57,177 bases of DNA from JAAYJR01 sp964563975 (GCA_964563975.1 CAZLZJ010000008.1:1-57177), one strand, 5' to 3'. Positions 34,973 to 44,576 are shown, counted from the first letter of the stretch. The notes: generated by a model from the letters alone, not told the origin. Made by a program: numbers and translations.

Positions 34973-36604
34973 TTATTTTATAAAATTTATTGAACTTCCC
35001 TGACATTTATCAGGATAAGGTATATTGATAAAATCACATAATGTCGGTAATATATCAATTGCATTATTTTTTTCTTTAATAATCTGAGGTTTTATTTCCG
35101 GGCCATAAAAGACCAGAGGAATATGCGATTGGTCAGTATAGTTGATTTTTTTATATTTATATGATGGTTGCCACCCCTCTTTCAATATATAGAAAATATC
35201 GCCTGACCGATTTTTAAAGTATGATTGGATTATAGCCGACAAAGGGCCTGTTGAGGCATCTCCCGCTCCTGCCTGGTCTTTTGTCAGCGACAACTGAACA
35301 CCTTCGAACTGGTTGAAAAAGCTTGATGTTTCATTCCCTATTTCAGCCAGACTTATATTGTTCTTTTTTATCAGATTGTGATTCAGATATATTTGGGCTT
35401 CATCGTAATATTCAATCCATTTATCCTGCCCGTATGTTATATTTAAAAAAGATGTCAGCAGGGCAATGGCATTTTCCGGAGAAAAATAATCAACCGGAAG
35501 CTTAAATTCTTCTTTCAGATAGTCAACCGGATAGGAGGCTGATGTATTAGACGTCAGATAAAAAAGCACATTATTTTTCCCGTATCTGTTTTCAATAAAT
35601 GTTATTAACTCTCCAATATACTTATCTAAATGAAGGTATGAATCCTGCATTTCAAGCGATACCGGTCCGAACGACCCATATTCGTAATCCATCGACGAAA
35701 ATGCAAAAGTGATAAAGTCGGTTATATCATCTTCGCCCACAGGTTCATTTTCCAGAAGCTTTATGGCAAAGTCTTTTATTATAAGGTTAGCATATGGAGT
35801 TGTTTTCAGGGGATTAAAGTCTTTTGTCAAGCGTGTGTATTGTCCCAGTTTGTGGGGGAAAGTTTTATACTTTCCGAAATATCCTTTTTCAAACAGGTAA
35901 TTATCTGCAACACTTTCCGTATACTCTCTTTCAGTAAGCAGAGTAACCCAGTTACGGGTGCTATATATTTTTGGATAATTTACAACATTAAAATCCCTGA
36001 TCCATTCAGGGAAAGTATTTACATAAAATGAACTTGAAATCATTCTTCCGGATACCGGATCCAGCCAGTAAGCTCCGTCAGCAGAGTGCCCTGCAGAGAA
36101 TATTGCTGTCTCCCTGTTCATGGCAACACTGTAAACGTAAGCTTTACCCCCGGTAAAAATTTTCAGGTTATCCGATATTGTATTTGAAAGAAGTTTTCTG
36201 GCAGAAGCGTTTCCCCATTCCCCGTCAGCACCAACAGTAAAGTAATAATCATCAGAAGTGCATTCAGCCTCTTTGCCTTTAAACCTGTCATACCAGGTTT
36301 TTCCTATTATACCGTGTACCGACGGATGTACACCTGTAAAGAGAGTTGCTGTGCCTGTTGCATAACTTTGAATATGCTGTGTCATATTGATATTGGAGTG
36401 CACTGCTCCCTGCGTATACAGTTTTCTGAAGCCGTCATTGCCAAACTTGTCCCAATATCTTTGAATATAATCAGGACGCATATTTTCAACTATCAGCCCC
36501 ACCACCAATTTTGGCTGCCGGTGGGCGCCCGGGTAATTTGGCTGAGCCGGAATGTTTATGTAAAATACTGTTATCAATATAAATATTGCTGCAACACTCT
36601 TCAT
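34973..36604 (-). CDS. PafA-like alkaline-phosphatase-fold protein, probably catalytically dead
   Basis: The 543-residue protein has a signal peptide and the fold signatures of the PafA family (GLIVENMRPDYIQRYWDKF, FTGVHPSVHGI, AGHSADGAYW, IPLVFYGPEI). Compared with what I recall of active PafA, almost every active-site residue is changed. The first metal Asp is Glu (VENMR). The nucleophile region PTxTGxGH is replaced by QSYATGT. The Lys/Arg of SIKDRGAI are lost (AMNRETAI). D..GH becomes DYEYGS. The DH pair of LTADHA is NT in LTSNTSA. Only the last His (DQSHIPL) remains. A binding or scaffold role in the periplasm is inferred. A strong promoter lies directly upstream. Confidence 0.8.
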   Translation of the reverse strand: MKSVAAIFILITVFYINIPAQPNYPGAHRQPKLVVGLIVENMRPDYIQRYWDKFGNDGFRKLYTQGAVHSNINMTQHIQSYATGTATLFTGVHPSVHGIIGKTWYDRFKGKEAECTSDDYYFTVGADGEWGNASARKLLSNTISDNLKIFTGGKAYVYSVAMNRETAIFSAGHSADGAYWLDPVSGRMISSSFYVNTFPEWIRDFNVVNYPKIYSTRNWVTLLTEREYTESVADNYLFEKGYFGKYKTFPHKLGQYTRLTKDFNPLKTTPYANLIIKDFAIKLLENEPVGEDDITDFITFAFSSMDYEYGSFGPVSLEMQDSYLHLDKYIGELITFIENRYGKNNVLFYLTSNTSASYPVDYLKEEFKLPVDYFSPENAIALLTSFLNITYGQDKWIEYYDEAQIYLNHNLIKKNNISLAEIGNETSSFFNQFEGVQLSLTKDQAGAGDASTGPLSAIIQSYFKNRSGDIFYILKEGWQPSYKYKKINYTDQSHIPLVFYGPEIKPQIIKEKNNAIDILPTLCDFINIPYPDKCQGSSINFIK

Positions 36605-36626
36605 ATTTTTATGATTTTTTGATCGC

Positions 36627-36657
36627 CAAAAGTAAGAAAGTAATTAATGATTTCAAA
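36627..36657 (-). promoter_or_regulatory. Bacteroidota-type promoter of the PafA-like gene
   Basis: On the minus strand a -33 TTTG (36657-36654), a 19-base spacer and a -7 TACTTTTG (36634-36627) fit the TTTG-N19-TAnnTTTG consensus completely. The start codon follows 23 bases after the -7 box. This is the best promoter in the window and supports the taxonomic reading. Confidence 0.7.
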
Positions 36658-36669
36658 GTAGCAGATACT

Positions 36670-36683
36670 ATTCACGTGTGAAT
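36670..36683. promoter_or_regulatory. Palindrome between PafA-like gene and rimO
   Basis: ATTCAC-GT-GTGAAT has perfect six-base arms around a two-base centre. It lies 13 bases above the -33 element of the minus-strand promoter and about 45-58 bases before rimO, so it could serve either divergent gene as an operator. The binding protein is unknown. Confidence 0.35.
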
Positions 36684-36727
36684 AAAAAGTGTTTATTTTG
36701 CAAAAACAATAATGAAAAAAAGGTATA

Positions 36728-38050
36728 GTGGATTGCTTATTTTTAAAAAAGAGAGAACCGGTTTTAAAAGTTAATATTATAACGATGGGTTGTTCGAAGA
36801 ACCTGGTTGATTCGGAAGTTCTTCTCGGACAGCTGAAAAGAGGAAAAATAAAAGTTTTTCATGATTCTGAAAGAAAGGACTTTGATATAGTAATCATTAA
36901 TACATGTGGTTTTATTCAAGATGCCAAACAAGAATCTATAGATATTATTCTAGATTATGTTGATGCAAAATCACGTGGAGAAATAGGAAGACTTTATGTA
37001 ATGGGTTGTTTATCCGAGAGATATAAAAAAGAATTGGAAAAAGAAATTCCTGAGGTCGACAAATACTTTGGTAAATTTGATATAAAAGCCATCACTTCGG
37101 AACTTAATATAACTTTTTGCCCGGAATATCTGCATGAAAGAGTGATTACCACACCATCTCATTATGCATATTTGAAAATTTCCGAAGGTTGTAATCGTTT
37201 TTGTGCATTTTGTGCAATTCCGCATATAACGGGGCGGTATAAATCTATTCCTATCGAAAAGCTTATTGCTGAAGCAGAGTTTCTTGCAAATAATGGAGTT
37301 CGCGAACTACTGCTGATAGCGCAGGATTTGTCAAATTACGGATATGATATATATGGCGTCAGCCGGTTATCTGATCTTATAGAAGAGATTTCGGGAATTG
37401 ACCGGATTGAGTGGATAAGGTTACACTATTTGTATCCTTCGGAAATTCCTGAAAATCTGATAGAAAGTGTAAGAGACAATTCAAAAATCTGCCGCTATCT
37501 GGATATACCTTTACAGCATATTTCAGATTCCCTGCTTTTGCCTATGCTGAGAAAGGTTACTCGTAAAGAGACTGAGTTATTGATAAAAAATTTAAGGAAT
37601 AAAATACCGGGTGTTGCTTTAAGAACAACCATGATGGTCGGATTTCCGGGAGAAACAGAAGATGATTTCAATGAGTTAAAACAGTTTGTAAGGGAATCGG
37701 GGTTTGAAAAGTTAGGTGTTTTTACCTACTCACATGAGGAGGGCACTTATGCTGCAAAAAAATATAAGGATGATATTCCCGATAAGATAAAGTATGCAAG
37801 GGCAGAGGAGCTGATGGAGATACAAAGAGGTGTTTCTTTAGATTTAAACCGCCGGAAAACAGGAGAAACTTTTAAAGTTATAATAGATCGCAGGGAAGGG
37901 AACCATTATATTGGCAGGACTGAGTTTGATTCGCCTGAAGTTGATGGAGAGGTGTTTGTGCCGGCTGATCGTAAACTGGAAGTTGGAAAGTTTTACAGGG
38001 TTACAATTACAGATGCTGATGAGTATGATCTCCGGGGTTATGTTGTATAG
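36728..38050 (+). CDS. rimO: Ribosomal protein S12 methylthiotransferase RimO
   Basis: RimO adds a methylthio group to the conserved aspartate of ribosomal protein S12. It has the N-terminal MTTase domain (ITMGCSKNLVDSE, VIINTCGFI, VMGCLSERY, giving the three cysteines of the auxiliary cluster), the radical SAM motif SEGCNRFCAFCAIP (CxxxCxxC), and a C-terminal TRAM domain ending in DADEYDLRGYVV. It starts with GTG at 36728, giving 440 residues; about 14 residues precede the VNIITMGCSKN motif. It is a single-gene unit and converges with an outer-membrane protein gene 37 bases away. Confidence 0.95.
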   Translation: MDCLFLKKREPVLKVNIITMGCSKNLVDSEVLLGQLKRGKIKVFHDSERKDFDIVIINTCGFIQDAKQESIDIILDYVDAKSRGEIGRLYVMGCLSERYKKELEKEIPEVDKYFGKFDIKAITSELNITFCPEYLHERVITTPSHYAYLKISEGCNRFCAFCAIPHITGRYKSIPIEKLIAEAEFLANNGVRELLLIAQDLSNYGYDIYGVSRLSDLIEEISGIDRIEWIRLHYLYPSEIPENLIESVRDNSKICRYLDIPLQHISDSLLLPMLRKVTRKETELLIKNLRNKIPGVALRTTMMVGFPGETEDDFNELKQFVRESGFEKLGVFTYSHEEGTYAAKKYKDDIPDKIKYARAEELMEIQRGVSLDLNRRKTGETFKVIIDRREGNHYIGRTEFDSPEVDGEVFVPADRKLEVGKFYRVTITDADEYDLRGYVV

Positions 38051-38087
38051 TTTTTTTGAGTTATTTTTGAAAAAGCTTGCCGGGTGG

Positions 38088-39077
38088 TTACTGTTTCTTT
38101 TCAAAAATATAGATAATGGACATTTGTTGTTGCTGGTCAAGGCAATTCCACTCAATCAGATGAAATGACAAGTTGAAAGTTCCTTTTATTTTCGGATGAT
38201 TTATAAAGTACCATATCAGGTCGGTTCGCCAGTAATTTTTTGTTCCGTAAAACTTATCGCCATAAGCAAACCGGTGGCTTCCACCTGTATGTAAAGTCGA
38301 ATTGATTCCATAATTTTTCAGCTTACCTTTTACCTCTGCATAAAAGCTGTTTTGATATATAAAACCGTTTGTAACACTTCGTTCACGGAATAAAGAACCC
38401 AGAACTCCCGCTTTCATGTATCCCGTGAACCGGTCATTGTTAAAAGTTCGGATACCTCCGGTTATCAAATATCCAAAATAGTCTTTGATATGGTCACCGG
38501 GAATATGAATGGCTGCTTTTGCGTCGTGGAAAAGGAGCATATAGTTTTCCATGAATAAATATTTATGAAAAACTTCACCGGAAAGACCGGCCATGAAGTT
38601 TTCTCTGTTTATAGCAGTTTGTCTGCTGACCCAATCAACAAAACCTGCCTGGTGCCCCCATGGCCAGGCTATTTGACCATAAAGTCCTTCAATATTCGGG
38701 CGGTAATAGAGTAATGTATCGGTTAGGATTGCTAATGGAAAGTTAATAGTGTTCCGGCGCGGGAAAGCACCAAATTTAAATTGTTTAATTTTATCGTTAT
38801 ATTGATAATAAAGAGTGAGTTTAGGTTTATGGAAATCAATATCACTGCCAAATTCCAGCAGATGGTTTAACCCTGCTCTTATCTTATGGTTGTCAATTTT
38901 CAATCCTGCTTCAAAAGCTCCTCTGGATCCTAATATAGTTTGCGATAAAGCTTTTTGGCTGTGGTATTCCCTGTTGTCGCCAATGCCTTCAAAATTTATT
39001 AAATAGTCAAATATTTGTGATTTGCCAATAATGGGAGACAGGGCAAAAATTATTAAAAGAAATTTTAAAGATCTCAT
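38088..39077 (-). CDS. Outer-membrane beta-barrel protein, function unknown
   Basis: The 329-residue protein has a signal peptide (cleavage likely after GKSQ) and a long run of alternating aromatic/polar strands such as KPKLTLYYQYNDKIKQFKFGAF, with many tyrosine and phenylalanine residues, typical of an outer-membrane barrel. I recognise no catalytic motif and no named family. It stands alone between rimO (convergent) and the ilv operon end. Possible roles are a porin-like or surface protein. Confidence 0.7.
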   Translation of the reverse strand: MRSLKFLLIIFALSPIIGKSQIFDYLINFEGIGDNREYHSQKALSQTILGSRGAFEAGLKIDNHKIRAGLNHLLEFGSDIDFHKPKLTLYYQYNDKIKQFKFGAFPRRNTINFPLAILTDTLLYYRPNIEGLYGQIAWPWGHQAGFVDWVSRQTAINRENFMAGLSGEVFHKYLFMENYMLLFHDAKAAIHIPGDHIKDYFGYLITGGIRTFNNDRFTGYMKAGVLGSLFRERSVTNGFIYQNSFYAEVKGKLKNYGINSTLHTGGSHRFAYGDKFYGTKNYWRTDLIWYFINHPKIKGTFNLSFHLIEWNCLDQQQQMSIIYIFEKKQ

Positions 39078-39217
39078 TATATTTAATAAAATTTAAGGCG
39101 AATGTAATAATTTGATTGATTTACTGCTAAGTGATGTTACAATAAATCAGTTTGGCGGATAAAATATTTATATCTATTTCTTCCGGTACATCAGATGCCG
39201 TGTGCATTGTCTGATAA

Positions 39218-39253
39218 ATTAAAAGCCTGTTCCGTTCAGAACAGGCTTTTAAT
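39218..39253 (-). terminator. Intrinsic terminator of the ilv operon
   Basis: A perfect 15-base stem (39218-39232 with 39239-39253; core AAAAGCCTGTTC and GAACAGGCTTTT) with a six-base loop lies 16 bases past the ilvC stop. T-runs flank it on both strands. Confidence 0.9.
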
Positions 39254-39268
39254 GATATTTTTTAAAAA

Positions 39269-40315
39269 TTATGAACCGGGTCTGAGTTTACGGACTGCCG
39301 CGCCGGCTTGCCATAATTCTGATTCTCTCATCTCTTTCAGCTCTGCATTAAGATTTTTTCTATAATCGGCACTGCTTAAAGAGTCAAGCACTCTTTTAGT
39401 TTCCACTCCTGTTTTTACACTTTCATACAGGTTATTAAACAGAGGCAGGGTAGTTTCTCTGAACTTATGTCTCCAGTCGAGTGCCCCTCTTTGGGCAGTA
39501 GCACTGCAGTTACTGTACATCCAGTCCATTCCATTTTGGTCAACAAGCCGGATAAGGCTTTGTGTAAGCTCTTCGACAGTTTCATTAAATGCTTCTGAAG
39601 GACTGTGTCCATTGTTACGTAATACTTCATACTGTGCTTCAATAATTCCTGCCAGTGCTCCCATCAGGACGCCTCTTTCGCCTGTAAGATCTGAGTATAC
39701 CTCTTTTTCGAAGGTAGTAGGAAAGAGATAACCCGAACCAATGGCAATGCCCAAAGCTATTGTTCGCTCTTCTGCTTTCCCGGTATAGTCCTGGAATATG
39801 GCATAACTTGAATTAATCCCGTTTCCTGCCAGGAAGTTGGTCCGTACGCTTGCTCCGGATCCTTTTGGAGCTACCATGATGACATCAACATTGGCAGGAG
39901 GCACCACACCCGTCTGCTCTTTATAAGTAATTGAAAAACCATGTGAGAAATAAAGGGCGTCACCTTCATTCAGACAATTTTTTATTGCCGGCCACAATAT
40001 ACGTTGTGCAGCATCAGATACAAGATATTGAATAACAGTTCCTTTTTTTGCAGCTTCCTCAACAGGAAAAAGAGTTTCACCGGGAATAAACCCATCACGG
40101 ATAGCTTTGTCCCAGTCTTCTTTAAATTCAGGCGCCTGCCCGATAATCACATTAAAACCATTATCTTTCAGGTTAAGGGCCTGAGCAGGTCCTTGCACAC
40201 CATAACCAATAATTGCTATTTTTTCATTTTTTAGCACTTCCTGTGCTTTTTCCATTGGAAATTCTTTGCGAAGGACGACTTTTTCGTTAACTCCGCCAAA
40301 GTCAATTTGTGCCAT
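39269..40315 (-). CDS. ilvC: Ketol-acid reductoisomerase, probably NADH-preferring
   Basis: The enzyme rearranges and reduces acetolactate and acetohydroxybutyrate in valine and isoleucine synthesis. The Rossmann loop IGYGVQGPAQALNLKDNG and the magnesium-site segments SDLTGERGVLMGAL and EAFNETVEELTQ are intact in this 348-residue class I enzyme. The cofactor-specificity loop reads GQAPEFKEDW (residues 59-68). NADPH enzymes, including the Bacteroides type I recall (GQREGTKSW), carry Arg and Ser/Thr there to hold the 2'-phosphate; here those sites are Ala and acidic residues, as in natural NADH-dependent enzymes. It is the last gene of ilvDBNC, 109 bases after ilvN. Confidence 0.96.
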   Translation of the reverse strand: MAQIDFGGVNEKVVLRKEFPMEKAQEVLKNEKIAIIGYGVQGPAQALNLKDNGFNVIIGQAPEFKEDWDKAIRDGFIPGETLFPVEEAAKKGTVIQYLVSDAAQRILWPAIKNCLNEGDALYFSHGFSITYKEQTGVVPPANVDVIMVAPKGSGASVRTNFLAGNGINSSYAIFQDYTGKAEERTIALGIAIGSGYLFPTTFEKEVYSDLTGERGVLMGALAGIIEAQYEVLRNNGHSPSEAFNETVEELTQSLIRLVDQNGMDWMYSNCSATAQRGALDWRHKFRETTLPLFNNLYESVKTGVETKRVLDSLSSADYRKNLNAELKEMRESELWQAGAAVRKLRPGS

Positions 40316-40424
40316 AATTTTTTATAATTTTTAAATTGAAAGTTATTAGCTGATAATATATACAAAAATATTAATTTTATTAAGTTTTCATTGCATAATG
40401 AAAGTTAATTAAATAGAACGGCTG

Positions 40425-40967
40425 TTAATCTATGCTATCAAGCAATGCATCTCTCTCTTTTAAAAATTCAGACAATCTTTCTATCGGATCTCTGGTGAGA
40501 GCCACTCTGCCTGATCTTATGAACTGGAGTACTCTTGATTTGTTCAGTTTTTCAAATAGTGCCTGAGTCTCCTCTTTATGCCCGGTTTTTTCGATAATGG
40601 TATATTCACGTGTAATTTCAAGGATCCGGGCTCCTGAGTTACGCACTACCGCTTCAATAGTGCTGTTTTCATAAAGAGCTTCTGTGGGTACTTTATACAG
40701 AGCAACCTCCTGATATATCATTTCATCGTTGGTATGATAAAATGCTTTTAGCACATCTATCTGTTTATCTATTTGCCCTACAACTTTTTTTACCAAATCG
40801 GCTGTTGCGTTTATTACTATTGTAAACTTATACACACCGGGGATTGCAGATTCTGAAACCGTTAAGCTTTCGATATTAATTTTTCTTCTGGTAAATGCTA
40901 TGGTAATTCTCGTTAACAGACCGATGTGATTTTCAGAGTAAACTGTTATAATATATTCTTGTTTCAT
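40425..40967 (-). CDS. ilvN: Acetolactate synthase small (regulatory) subunit
   Basis: The 180-residue protein has an N-terminal ACT domain (YIITVYSENHIGLLTRITIAF) for valine feedback binding and a C-terminal small-subunit domain. It activates IlvB and makes it sensitive to end product. It follows ilvB by 34 bases on the same strand and precedes ilvC. Identification is secure. Confidence 0.94.
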   Translation of the reverse strand: MKQEYIITVYSENHIGLLTRITIAFTRRKINIESLTVSESAIPGVYKFTIVINATADLVKKVVGQIDKQIDVLKAFYHTNDEMIYQEVALYKVPTEALYENSTIEAVVRNSGARILEITREYTIIEKTGHKEETQALFEKLNKSRVLQFIRSGRVALTRDPIERLSEFLKERDALLDSID

Positions 40968-41001
40968 TTTGTAAGTAATTATTTATTGTGGCCAATATTT
41001 T

Positions 41002-42699
41002 TCAGGGTTCCAGCATAATATCTGATACTGATGCACCTGCGGGCACCATCGGAAATACATTATCCTCCTTTTCGATAGTAACTTCAAGCAGGTATGGACC
41101 GTCATGATCTATCATTGTTTGTATGCCGGCATCCAGTTGCTCTCTTTGTTCTACTTTGCTTCCTTCAATTCCAAATCCTTTTGCAATTGTTATAAAATCA
41201 GGATTTTCCAATTCTGTAAATGAGTATCTTTTTTCAAAAAAGAGCTGTTGCCACTGCCTTACCATACCTAAGAAGTGATTGTTAAGCAATATGATTTTCA
41301 CCGGCAATTTATTTTGTGCAATCGTACCCAATTCCTGGATAGTCATTTGAAATCCTCCGTCGCCGGTAAAAATTACTACTTTGCGGTGAGGTGCTCCAAT
41401 TTGTGCTCCCAAACCGGCAGGAAGGCCAAATCCCATTGTGCCGAGACCTCCTGAAGTGACAAAACTTCTTGGATGTTTTAATTTGAAATATCTTGATGCT
41501 ATCATCTGGTGCTGGCCTACATCGGTTACGAGGATAGCTTCCTGGTCTGTTTTTTCATTTACGATACGTACTGCCTCTCCCATGGTAAGCCCCGGTTTTT
41601 TAGGGTAAAGGTCTTTATTTATAATTTTGTTTTGCTCAATTTCTTTACATTCATTAAAACGGCCTATCCACTCTTCGTGGCTTTTTTCCTTAACATTATC
41701 GATCAACATTTTCAGTGATTTTTTTGCATCACCCAAAACAGCAATATCAGCTTTTATTATCTTATTTATTTCTGCCGGGTCGATCTCCATATGTATTATT
41801 TTTGCATTCTTGGCATATTCCTGAACATTTCCCGTTACCCTGTCGTCGAAGCGCATTCCTACTGCTATTATCAGGTCAGCCTCATTTGTTAGCAGGTTGG
41901 GCCCGTAATTGCCGTGCATTCCAAGCATTCCAACATTCAGCGGATGGTCTGAAGGCAGTGCGGAAAGTCCAAGAAGTGTCCATGCTGCCGGAATTCCTGT
42001 TTTTTCAATAAATGTTTTTAATTCAGCCTCTGCCTGACCTATTATAATACCTTGTCCAAATAGAAGCAAAGGTTTTTGAGCAGCATCTATCAGTTCGGCT
42101 GCATCTTTTATTTTAAATGGGTCTATTGGAAATTCAGGGACATAGCTTCTTATCTTTTTACATTTTTTATAATTAAACTCCAGCATTCCAAACTGAGCAT
42201 CCTTAGTCAGGTCAAGAAGCACAGGGCCCGGCCGGCCTGACCTGGCTATATAAAAGGCTTGTGCTACTGTTTCGGGTATCTCTTCCGGAAATGTTATTTG
42301 ATAATTCCATTTTGTAACAGGCATGGAGATACCCACCATATCAGATTCCTGGAAAGCATCTGAGCCTAAGAGCGGTGAAGCTACCTGCCCGACGATACAA
42401 ACCAAAGGAATTGAATCGAGCATTGCATTAGCTATGCCGGTTATAAGATTAGTTGCTCCCGGTCCTGACGTTGCAAAACAGACCCCGGGTTTTCCTGTCA
42501 CCCTTGCATATCCGTCGGCAGCATGCACTGCACCCTGTTCGTGGCGTGTAAGTATGTGCTTCATACTGTTGTGGTGATCATAAAGAGCATCATAAACCGG
42601 CATTATTGCTCCTCCCGGGTATCCGAAAATTGTATCGACTCCCTCTTCAAGCAATGATTGTATAATTGCTTGTGAACCTGTAATTTTTTTTGACGTCAT
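41002..42699 (-). CDS. ilvB: Acetolactate synthase large (catalytic) subunit
   Basis: This thiamine diphosphate/FAD enzyme condenses two pyruvates, or pyruvate with 2-oxobutyrate. It has 565 residues and the catalytic glutamate in RHEQGAVHAADGYAR. The TPP motif starts at GDGGFQMTIQELGTI and ends in NNHFLGMVRQWQ. The FAD-linked middle domain shows LGMHGNYGPN and VGMRFDDRVTG. It lies 20 bases after ilvD and 34 before ilvN. Confidence 0.97.
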   Translation of the reverse strand: MTSKKITGSQAIIQSLLEEGVDTIFGYPGGAIMPVYDALYDHHNSMKHILTRHEQGAVHAADGYARVTGKPGVCFATSGPGATNLITGIANAMLDSIPLVCIVGQVASPLLGSDAFQESDMVGISMPVTKWNYQITFPEEIPETVAQAFYIARSGRPGPVLLDLTKDAQFGMLEFNYKKCKKIRSYVPEFPIDPFKIKDAAELIDAAQKPLLLFGQGIIIGQAEAELKTFIEKTGIPAAWTLLGLSALPSDHPLNVGMLGMHGNYGPNLLTNEADLIIAVGMRFDDRVTGNVQEYAKNAKIIHMEIDPAEINKIIKADIAVLGDAKKSLKMLIDNVKEKSHEEWIGRFNECKEIEQNKIINKDLYPKKPGLTMGEAVRIVNEKTDQEAILVTDVGQHQMIASRYFKLKHPRSFVTSGGLGTMGFGLPAGLGAQIGAPHRKVVIFTGDGGFQMTIQELGTIAQNKLPVKIILLNNHFLGMVRQWQQLFFEKRYSFTELENPDFITIAKGFGIEGSKVEQREQLDAGIQTMIDHDGPYLLEVTIEKEDNVFPMVPAGASVSDIMLEP

Positions 42700-42719
42700 A
42701 TGATTAAGATTATATAAAT

Positions 42720-44549
42720 TTAAATTATTCGAATTGCTCCCTTGTCTGCTGAAGAGACCATTGAGGCGTATGCACGCAGCGATTTGGACACCATTCTTTT
42801 TCTCACTCCTGGGGTAAATGCATTTATACCTTTGCCTTCTTCTGTTCTCCTTCTTTCTTTTAACACCTTTTCTGAGACGAGCAGGTTTATAGACCTGTTG
42901 GGAATATCGATTTCTATTTTATCGTTGTTTTCTATCAGTCCGATATTGCCTCCCGCTGCAGCTTCGGGTGATACATGGCCTATTGAAAGCCCGGAAGTGC
43001 CACCTGAGAACCTTCCATCGGTTATTAACGCACACTCTTTATCAAGTTGCATTGCTTTAAGATAAGAGGTGGGGTAGAGCATCTCCTGCATTCCCGGACC
43101 ACCTTTTGGCCCTTCATACCTGATAACCACAACATCTCCTTTCTGAACAGAGTCGCCCAGAATGCCATTTACTGCATCTTCTTGTGAGTTAAATACTTTG
43201 GCTGTTCCCGTAAATTTAAGAATGGAAGGGTCAACACCGGCTGTTTTTACAATACATCCGTTTTCAGCTATATTGCCATATAAAACAGCAAGTCCGCCAT
43301 CTCTGTTATAGGCATGTTCAATATCTCTTATACAGCCTCCGGCTCTGTCTTTATCCGGACTGGCGTAGTAATTGTTTTGAGAAGCCATAACCAGATTTCT
43401 TGATCCGTCTCCCGGTGATGAAAGAAATTTGATTTTAGCATCTTCTATAGCGGTATCCCTCATTATGTCATATTCATTAATAGCTTCCATAAGTGTTTTA
43501 CCATCAATTCGTTTTACCGAAGTATCAAGAAGCCCTCCTTTTTCGAGTTCACCCATAATAGAGAGTATTCCTCCTGCCCTGTTTACATCCTGAACGTGAT
43601 AGTGTGAGCTTGGCGACACTTTACAAAGGTTGGGAGTCTTTTTTGAAAGTATATCAATATCCTTCATGGAAAAGTCAACTTCTGCTTCATAAGCAATTGC
43701 CAGAAGGTGGAGTACAGTATTTGTGGATCCTCCCATTGCAATATCAAGTTTCATTGCATTAAGGAATGCCTCTCTGGATGCAATATTGCGGGGAAGCACA
43801 GATTCATCTCCTTCATAATAGTAGCTGTTTACTGCAGAGATAATTTTGCCTACGGCTTCTTCAAATAACTTTTTCCTGTTGATATGTGTAGCTACGATTG
43901 TACCATTGCCGGGAAGTGCCAATCCGATTGCTTCTGCAAGACAATTCATAGAGTTGGCAGTGAACATGCCTGAACAGGAGCCGCAGGTGGGACATGCACT
44001 TTGCTCTACTGCAGCAAGCTCTTCATCTGAAACAGATTTATCGGCAGCCATCACCATTGCATCAATCAAGTCAAGATCTTTTTTTTCTGATTTGCCTGCT
44101 TCCATCGGCCCGCCTGAAACAAAAATTGCAGGAATATTAAGCCTCATTGCCGCCATCAGCATGCCGGGTGTTATTTTATCGCAATTGGAAATGCATATCA
44201 TTGCGTCAGCCCTGTGGCTGTTGCACATATACTCTACACTGTCGGCAATGATATCTCTTGAGGGAAGGGAATAGAGCATTCCGTCGTGCCCCATGGCAAT
44301 ACCGTCATCAATTGCAATGGTATTGAATTCGGCGGCAAAATAACCCTTTTGTTCAATCAAGCCTTTGATATATTGACCTATATCATGGAGATGGGTATGC
44401 CCGGGGACAAACTGGGTGAATGAGTTGACTATTGCAATAACAGGCTTGCCAAAATGCTCTTCTTTCATTCCGTTGGCACGCCAGAGACTTCTTGCGCCGG
44501 CCATTCTCCGGCCTTGCGTTGTTGTGTCACTTCTTAATGGGATATGCAT
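42720..44549 (-). CDS. ilvD: Dihydroxy-acid dehydratase
   Basis: The iron-sulfur enzyme dehydrates the dihydroxy acids to 2-oxo acids in valine and isoleucine synthesis. Cluster cysteines are Cys123 in SNCDKITPG and Cys192 in CPTCGSCSGMFTANSM. The segment FVPGHTHLHD has Gly-His where [2Fe-2S] plant-type enzymes have a cysteine, which points to the oxygen-sensitive [4Fe-4S] E. coli type. At 609 residues it has the full length. It is the first structural gene of the ilv operon, lying after a leader peptide and attenuator. Confidence 0.96.
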   Translation of the reverse strand: MHIPLRSDTTTQGRRMAGARSLWRANGMKEEHFGKPVIAIVNSFTQFVPGHTHLHDIGQYIKGLIEQKGYFAAEFNTIAIDDGIAMGHDGMLYSLPSRDIIADSVEYMCNSHRADAMICISNCDKITPGMLMAAMRLNIPAIFVSGGPMEAGKSEKKDLDLIDAMVMAADKSVSDEELAAVEQSACPTCGSCSGMFTANSMNCLAEAIGLALPGNGTIVATHINRKKLFEEAVGKIISAVNSYYYEGDESVLPRNIASREAFLNAMKLDIAMGGSTNTVLHLLAIAYEAEVDFSMKDIDILSKKTPNLCKVSPSSHYHVQDVNRAGGILSIMGELEKGGLLDTSVKRIDGKTLMEAINEYDIMRDTAIEDAKIKFLSSPGDGSRNLVMASQNNYYASPDKDRAGGCIRDIEHAYNRDGGLAVLYGNIAENGCIVKTAGVDPSILKFTGTAKVFNSQEDAVNGILGDSVQKGDVVVIRYEGPKGGPGMQEMLYPTSYLKAMQLDKECALITDGRFSGGTSGLSIGHVSPEAAAGGNIGLIENNDKIEIDIPNRSINLLVSEKVLKERRRTEEGKGINAFTPGVRKRMVSKSLRAYASMVSSADKGAIRII

Positions 44550-44576
44550 ATTATTTATTTTTTATTAATTAAAAAA

